Positions 57,421 through 64,000 of a DNA stretch of 64,000 nt are shown piece by piece. Location of the stretch: assembly GCA_911728435.2 (NCBI GenBank), contig OU452202.1, positions 14,177,135-14,241,134 on the forward strand. The letters are read 5' to 3'. The notes beneath the pieces are model-generated. The model saw only the letters and a list, made by a program, of their open reading frames with translations. It made no database searches and was not told the DNA's origin. A program made the position numbers and the translations under genes. The stretch comes from Apoderus coryli. Its lineage: Eukaryota; Arthropoda; Insecta; Coleoptera; Attelabidae. The first letter of the stretch is position 1, and each line of letters opens with the position of its first letter.

Positions 57421-59025
57421 AATTCGGATGTTGACCGCTGTTTTGTCAAAAGTTTTGTGCTAAAAATGATATGCAACCAAACAACCAAAATATACAAAAC
57501 CTGCGTCAACACATAACGTCATTTAATATAAAAAAAATTCAAGAGATAACTGTCGTCTAATTAGTCAGAAGACAAGAAAGTTGTTTTCTAGCTGCTTAAT
57601 TCGAAAAAAATTGCAAAATTGAAAAAAGTCAGTGGATCACATTTTTTTTGTCAAAAATATTGGTTTCCGGGACGCCACTTGACTGGACTGAATTATTTTA
57701 ATCTAATTAGGACTAAATTAGCCCCTTACTACCCCAAATACCACTGCTAAATTTGGACAAAATCGAATGAGAGGTTATTAAGATATTTAGGAAAAACCGA
57801 TTTTTTAAAAAAGTTTTGCATCCTGTATCGTGAAAATGAAGCATTTCTGGAACTATGTTTGTATGAACTTTTCATCTTACAATTACTCAAAGATTCACCT
57901 CCTCAAATTCGGCCACGTACAACAGCTTTTTATAAGTCCGGTAAAATATGTCTTCAAAATAATTGTACTCGAATCGCCCTCTCAAAGAGATTGCAGTAGG
58001 TATGCACATAAATATACGTAAACAAAAACGAATAATGAAATCAACTTAAAACTTACCTATTAATCTAACAATATATTAAGTGGACTGCTTTTGTAAGCAA
58101 AAAAGATGATTGTTAATCAATAATTATCACTTGACTACTTCTGTAAGGAACAATTAACTAACTGTCATGGAGAGCTGGGGCGCCTGGTAATATAAATTTA
58201 TATGATTATCATTCGACAACAAATATGAAAATCGAAATTATAAAGTGTATATAAGAATTGTTTATTTGTTAATTTAATTTTAATAATGTGTTATTAGTTC
58301 ACGACCTTTTAGTGTTATGCGACCATTATGTTTACAGAATTACATATTATAAATAAACCAAAAAACATATCATATCAGTTCTCAATGCGTTTAAAATATA
58401 TTTTATTTAGATTGGAGCTGACAATATGCTACTCTATAATTCTCGGAAGAACAACTATTATATGCTATTATCTAACAATATTTGCTCAGATCTAATCAAA
58501 ATTAAAGTTTAATGTAGGTACTTAGGGCCATATGCACCGATATCATTTTATTATTAGAGGTAAATCCGATTTAATGAAAATATTTCATAATATGCACTGC
58601 TAGATTTTAATGGCCTAAACGCGTTTAAGACTAATCCATCAAGATTCATAGTTTAAGCGGCGTTTTCTAACCTCAAATGTCAACAAATGTGGAGAAATTT
58701 CAATTTCCTCGAAGAGTTTTCAAAATAAACAATATATTTGAGGATATGGATGATTTAACATTTTGGAAAAGATTCAGACTGACAAAAAAAACAGGGCTAT
58801 TTGTTCTAGAGCAAATTGAAGGTCTAAAATTTGATAATAATTTGTAAGTAACTCTTGCTAAGAACTATCATTATATTTTTCACACCCATTGTATTGACAA
58901 ACGTCAAATGCACAGCATGCTTGATTGAAAAATTATGGGTTTCTATTGGTTAAAAATCTGTATCGTTAAGAAAAATCTGTATCATAATGGAACTCATTAT
59001 GAAACGGATTTTTATCATATAAGTG
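57421..59025. other. Stretch without a gene
   Basis: AT-rich. Open frames are short and unsupported. Confidence 0.4.
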
Positions 59026-59559
59026 TTAAGGCGGGTTTAGCCAACTAATAATGGATAGTGCATAATGCATAAAGAATAATGCTCAATACATAGTGCATAA
59101 TCGATAACTCACAACAAAATATAGGTGTTTATCCAACTCATAACTTTTATGCATAAAGCGAAAAGTGACAATTGACTAGAAAGTAGGTTAACCTATTACC
59201 ATTGTCTTTAAAGATAATGCTTTTACTTTGTGTTGGACTTATTTATGTTTTAATAGCTTTCAAATTAAAAATTCTGTTAATTATCACATTTTCAATTATT
59301 ATTTAGTTTATTTTGTAAATTGAGGTTATGTAAGTGTTTATAATTTATTTGCGGCGCATGCGTAGTGATATTTTTTGCATAATTTAGTGCATAAAGTTGA
59401 AAGTTCCCAACCTTATGCATTATGCATTATGAACGAAAATTATGAATTATACACTATTCGTTGTATAAACAGGTACATGTAAATGCCATGTTTTAAAAAT
59501 TATCCATTATGCACTAAAATTATGCATTATGCATTATTAGTTGGCTAAACCCGCCTTAA
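59026..59559. mobile_element. TTAA-flanked MITE
   Basis: TTAA at 59026-59029 and 59556-59559 flanks inverted ends GGCGGGTTTAGCCAACTAAT. Interior arms rich in TGCATAATGCATAA continue the inversion. TTAA targeting suggests mobilisation by a piggyBac-type transposase. Non-coding. Confidence 0.85.
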
Positions 59560-60768
59560 GTGTCAAAATAAATATTATTACATATATAGAAATAATAAAA
59601 AATATAGAAATCTGTAAAAACATATGTACCTAATCAATCAACTTTAAACTAATAAAACTGTTGTTGTATTATTATAGTACGGGCACAGCTAACATACAGA
59701 CATATGTTAGCTCTGGTACGGGTTTCGAAAAAAATAATTTAAATGTGTAATTATTATTCTCACACCTCCTTTGTCATGCGACGGCGGACTATTTGATAGA
59801 AAGTGAAGACAAATAAAATATGTATTTCCCAATGTTGCCATAGGTTTACCTACTTCAAGATTTTTAGAACTCAAAACTCGAAACAAAAAAATAATATTAA
59901 TTTATTTTGACTTCTCGTTTACCAAAACAAAAACCGATGCAATATTAACTCAGTGTTTTAACAGCGTTTTGTTATGAATCTAGTTAAAATAAACTGGTGT
60001 TCCTGAGGCATGAATAGCTTTCCATACAGAAATATATTTTCATGTTTATTTTTGGTATCTAATAATGACCAGGAGCATGCGTTTCATGTTCACAAGGGAA
60101 ACTGCTTCCTCTTAAATTATATGACAATCTGTGTACTTTCTGAATGCGTATCTGTAGGATAATTATTAGTTAATTATACTTGTTAATATTTATCGCAAAT
60201 GAAAGACGTCTACTCTACAGAATGCTCATATATTGTCACAATATGAGTTTATGAAATATAGAGAGATAGCCTCTACCATGTCACAAATAATATGAGTATG
60301 AGAATATCAATTTAAAGGAAAAATAAATCTAGTATATATAAAAGGGGTTGATATTTTATTGATTATATTCTTTTTATTTTATTAAATTACTCGCTTGGCT
60401 TGTACAGCTACTCGAGAATCGCCCACGTACATCACGCTCACAAAAGAGGATCTTAATGATTCTTCCTCGTAAATAAGTGACGGTCTGTATTTGAACTGCG
60501 TCTCTCAGTTAATAATTAGTTGACTAAATTTAGAAAACTATATTAAAATAAAAACGGAAAGTCAAATATATTTTACTAACTACTATTTATTTAATTATTT
60601 AAAGAATATACAAAAATCAATTCAATCAAAAAGGACAAGTCTCAAAAAAAGCACTACTCAACGGAGGAGGACCGTGCTTTTTATCGCTTGTGAAACTGGA
60701 GCTTACATCGCCGAAGTTGGAGAGAAGACCCCGTTTTTGCCTGTTGCGTGAAAATTTATAACTTTTGA
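59560..60768. other. Stretch without a recognised gene
   Basis: No convincing exon, RNA or boundary. Confidence 0.4.
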
Positions 60769-60950
60769 TTTTTTTCCACTCATTCGAATATCGACCAATG
60801 AAATTGTGTATTCCTGGCGTTGTACCGCTTGTGTGGAAAAATGTGAATCAGCAAATTTTGTCTATTTCGTAGATACAATACCGATGTTAGAGTTATGAAC
60901 TTTTAAAAATTGTTAATCAGCGAGAAATACTTAGTTCCACCGGAATAAAA
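60769..60950 (+). repeat. Direct repeat, left copy
   Basis: TTTTTCCACTCATTCGAATA through CAGCAAATTTTG and CCGATGTTAGAG to ATACTTAGTT, repeated at 61686-61876 with about 80% similarity by eye. Confidence 0.7.
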
Positions 60951-61019
60951 TGATTTAAAAATAAGTAAAATGAAAGAAAATGGTAACTCGATGGAAGTTT
61001 GTATCCACCTGTTTATTAT

Positions 61020-61660
61020 TCATTAGCAATGTGGGAAAACATGCAGAAAATTTAACGAAAAGTATTCTGATTTACAACCAATGAACAAGAGAAAGTTTGC
61101 ATGGTTACAAAATAATTTCATCAATTATGGGATGGGTCAAAACTGAAAGCGAAACTATGTTTACCGAAGCCTGTGACTTCAGATAAAGACAACATAATCA
61201 ATGATTTAGGCTATTTTAACGCTTTTTCTCAAGCTTCCATCAAAAGTGCAAAGGCATATTTAGGTTTAAAATACGTTTCCATTCAAAAGATTTTAAAAAA
61301 CCACGACATGCATCCATACAAGTTTACAAAATTGCAAGCCTTGAAACCAGAAGATTATCAATATAGAATACAATTTTATGAAACAGTTCTATTCCGCATT
61401 CAAGAAGATCTTGACTTTTTAAAGAAAATAATTTGGACAGATAAAGCTAAATTTACGCGGAAAGGCATATTTAACAGAAAAAATGACTATTTCTGGGCGG
61501 AACAAAGCGGTTAAACAAACAGATATTCAGGAAAAATTTAGTTTGAATCTAGGAGTATTTGGGTGCTCTATTTCAAGGGAGCTGCCAGTCACTCTCTTAG
61601 AACTTTACTACACCGAAGCGCAAATCAAAAATCTCCTTTAACTTTTTATTGCGCACCCAT
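61020..61660 (+). pseudogene. Tc1/mariner-type transposase fragment
   Basis: The frame from 61173 reads LKYVSIQKILKNHDMHPYKF (end of the helix-turn-helix region), YRIQFYETVLFRIQEDLDFL and KKIIWTDKAKFTRKGIFNRK (first catalytic Asp in WTDKAKF). It ends with YFWAEQSG at a stop, 61512-61514. A shifted frame continues with ELPVTLLELYYTEAQIKNLL. The QNDGAPPH and SPDLTPLDF boxes are missing. It lies between 190-bp direct repeats. Confidence 0.7.
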
Positions 61661-61685
61661 ATATAAATATAAAGTTATAAAACTT

Positions 61686-61876
61686 TATTTTTTCCACTCT
61701 TTCGAATACCAGCCAATCAAATTGTCTATTCCTGGCGTCGCGTCGTCCCGTGTTTGTGGAAAAATGTCAATCAGCAAATTTTGCATATTTAGTATATACA
61801 ATAAGTACCGATGTTGGAGTGATGAACTTTTATAAATTAGTAATCAGCGAATATACTTAGTTTGATCGGATGCAAT
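61686..61876 (+). repeat. Direct repeat, right copy
   Basis: Second copy of the 60769-60950 repeat; TTTCCACTCTTTCGAATACC start and ATATACTTAGTT end. Confidence 0.7.
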
Positions 61877-61919
61877 ACTTTTGTTATACAATATACCGGG
61901 TGTGTGTTGATGTGTCTGG

Positions 61920-62700
61920 CAGGTTTTGTAGTTAGTTTTAGTGTTTTTAGTTTCAGTTTTTATTTTTGTATGTTGAAGATAATTCTTGTCTTGGGTTAAG
62001 TAGGTAAAGAGTAAATTTGTTTTCGGAAAAACGGAATGAACTTGATGAAAATATATCATTAAATAAACAAATTGTTACAAATATTTTTGAACGTAAGATA
62101 AGTCAAACAAGTACGTATGAATAATTTATATTTTAATCAGAAAAACTAAATGTAAACATTTTATAAAATTAAATAAGCACAATTACTAAATGAATGAAGT
62201 AAATGGAAAATTTATAATGTCGGTCTGTCTACAAAATTGTACTTGTTTAAGTCTGGTGGTTGCTCCATTGGTTTGCTCCTCAACAACTGTTGGAATCCAC
62301 CAGCCATAGTGTGCAATTGGGAAACAAATCTTACGTTTGTGTTGAATTGTGTCAAAACTTTTTCAAAAACTGGGTATAAATATTCCAAACGTCCGTGATC
62401 GATTGTAGGAAACAGATGGTGAAGAGCGTGATCTCCAAAATTAGTTAAAACCAGGAAGTGTGAGCCGGTGATTTCTTTTCGGTCCATGACGGCATCTAAT
62501 TGTGACAAGCCCCAATCGTAATCATCCGTGGATCTGAAAATATAATGTTTTCCTTTAACAAGGAATATATGTCATACTTTCAGAGTTTTCCAATATCTAT
62601 CATAATATTATATAGAGGTAAAATATTGCGCAGATGTCATTTATTCTAAATGACATGATTACTCACATAAAAATGCTGATCATTGGATTCAGAAATGATA
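61920..62700 (-). repeat. Segmental duplication, copy 2
   Basis: Collinear with 48450-49280 plus 50451-50720: 3' flank, last exon and the start of intron 4. It lacks the 1.17-kb MITE. Confidence 0.8.
62212..62533 (-). CDS. Last exon of a second Cyt-b5-related gene
   Basis: After a TTTTCAG acceptor, a 322-bp exon, exactly the length of exon 5 in copy 1, reads STDDYDWGLSQLDAVMDR, keeps the histidine box GDHALHHLFPTIDH and ends NFVDRPTL-stop at 62214-62212. It differs from copy 1 by scattered substitutions (for example S-T-D-D for S-K-E-D, N-T-N-V for N-A-N-L, L-H-T-M for L-D-T-I), with no frameshift, which suggests continued selection or recent origin. No exon 4 is seen in the remaining 1.4 kb, less than intron 4 of copy 1, so the rest may lie beyond the window. 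Confidence 0.88.
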
Positions 62701-63520
62701 ATATAATAAAGGTAGAAATGCTGAACTGATAAATTCTGGTATATATTTAATAACAATGTATGTATGTTTATATTCAAAAATAGTCTATTGTGTTGTGTGT
62801 TAATAAGAGAAGCAACACTTTCCCGGAGGACTATGGAATTTGATCCGACCGACCATAGCAGTCCGGTAATGTGCGTTTCCTACAAAGTGCACAAACTATT
62901 TTCGTTATCGTTATCGTTAATAAGCCATCAATTATACTCATATTATCATCTAAATAAAGTCTAAGTATTTTAAAATAGTGTACAGGATGTCTATATTTCG
63001 TTCTAATTGCAGAGTAGCTTTGTTATTGTGAAAGTTAGCGGGATGCGGATTTCGCGACACGTTTTTACTTTTTTGTGAAACTCACGATGCCCTAATCATA
63101 TTTTGGGTGATACATGTAGTTTTCGAGATACAGGGCCAAATTCAAAAAAATCTCTTTTCGAATCCCTCTCGTATCTCGGAAACTATAACAGATATTGGAA
63201 ACATATAAACGGCGTTTGATAGATGTTTTTATGTATCCATAGGCGATTTTTTTAGCCATTAAAATTAGAAAACTCGAGAGCGTTATTGAAAGATCTATTT
63301 AAATACTAATAACATAAGGGATAATCAACAGAATTTAACACTATACCAAAATTATAGGGTGTTCAAAAAACCGCATTACAATAAATTTTTCTATAACGCT
63401 CTCGATTTTCTAGAATTAAAACTATTAAGTGTTATATATAATTTGAATGGAAAAAATACTTAATTTAAATGGCTAAAAAAATCAGGGCGGTTCCATTAAA
63501 AAAAAACATAAGGTTGGTTC
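62701..63520. other. Non-coding stretch with an inverted-repeat element
   Basis: A TACAGGATGTC terminus at about 62982, and arms ATTAGAAAACTCGAGAGCGT (about 63265) and AACGCTCTCGATTTTCTAGA (about 63393), which are inverted. TATAGGGTGTTC at about 63354 marks another terminus. No exon recognised. Confidence 0.45.
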
Positions 63521-63633
63521 ATAAAGGGTGTCCCAAAATTAACGCAAGATAATTTGCCGCCACTTATGCAGTAAAGTGTTGCCAACCCTGAAAATAAAAC
63601 AAATCGACAGCTGACAGTTTAGGGTTAGTAAAA

Positions 63634-64000
63634 ATGGAGCGTTACACGATAGAACAACGTGTTTTCATTATTGAACAATATTTCAAAAACAATGAATAAA
63701 GCTTGGCGGCCGCAGTTCGAAAATTTCATACAAAATATGGTCGGAATAATGTTTTAACTTCGTCAACTGTGAAGAGATTAATTGGAAAATTCCAGGAGAC
63801 AGGATCCGTTGGAGACGCCAACTACCCTGGTCGTCTAAAAACAAGCCGTTAAAATGTCAATATCGAAGCAGTATGTGAGAGTGTCGGTGACAATCCAGGA
63901 ACCACAATTCGGCGTCGTGGACAAAAATTGCAATTTGCAAGAAGCCCCCTACAGCGTATACTCACTAAACATCTGTGTCTCCATGCTTACAAAATTCAAT
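63634..64000 (+). pseudogene. Tc1/mariner-type transposase 5' part, runs off the window
   Basis: MERYTIEQRVFIIEQYFKNN starts at 63634. The frame continues through AVRKFHTKYGRNN, STVKRLIGKFQETGSVGD and NYPGRLKTSR (first helix-turn-helix and GRPR-like hinge), then EAVCESVGDNPGTTIRR and LQRILTKHLCLHAYKIQ (second helix-turn-helix). TAA stops at 63697-63699 and 63850-63852 interrupt an otherwise intact frame. The likely 5' terminus is AAAGGGTGTCCCAAAA at about 63523. The catalytic domain is beyond the edge. Confidence 0.85.

Overview
This window looks like AT-rich, repeat-packed nuclear DNA of an insect. The evidence is spliced genes with GT-AG introns, an insect-type cytochrome b5-related desaturase gene, and a mix of RTE-like and other non-LTR retrotransposons, Tc1/mariner, pogo/Tigger, piggyBac, hAT-like and P-like DNA transposons, tRNA-derived SINEs and a long satellite array. 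A beetle is plausible but I cannot prove it. There is no bacterial or organellar signature, CRISPR array or operon.

The one clearly intact gene is a five-exon cytochrome b5-related fatty-acid-desaturase-like gene (Cyt-b5-r family) on the minus strand at 48871-55788. Its exons join in frame into about 448 codons, with an HPGG heme motif and four histidine clusters. A near-identical last exon lies 13 kb away at 62212-62533, so this is a tandem duplication; the rest of the second copy lies off the right edge or is lost. The two copies are alignable into intron 4, and the second copy holds the empty site of a 1.17-kb inverted-repeat transposon that sits in intron 4 of the first. A small THAP zinc-finger gene at 38490-39042 has an in-frame stop in its second exon. 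Two further exon-like stretches (9952-10129 and 45381-45584) are unexplained.

Layout: 1-8 kb holds foldback/MITE elements and a truncated piggyBac. 8-14 kb holds an RTE fragment between inverted repeats, a repeat family with about 115-bp internal modules, and a dead mariner with long terminal inverted repeats. 14-19 kb holds MITEs, a SINE and a Tigger that has lost its catalytic domain. 19.7-23.2 kb is a nest: an old RTE copy is interrupted by a 2.9-kb hAT-like element with termini made of CGAGA repeats, and that element contains a THAP-coding P-like element and a truncated RTE insertion, each with its own target duplication. 25-28 kb holds more inverted-repeat elements. 29.07-32.84 kb is a 114-117-bp satellite split by a solo LTR. 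34.2-36.3 kb is a chain of inverted repeats with a hAT MITE inserted. 37-48 kb holds LINE, RTE and mariner remnants. 48.5-62.6 kb is the desaturase locus. The right edge enters a decayed Tc1/mariner-type transposase.

Apart from the desaturase pair the window is dominated by mobile DNA, so there is no gene pathway to reconstruct. What it mainly records is the relative order of insertions.
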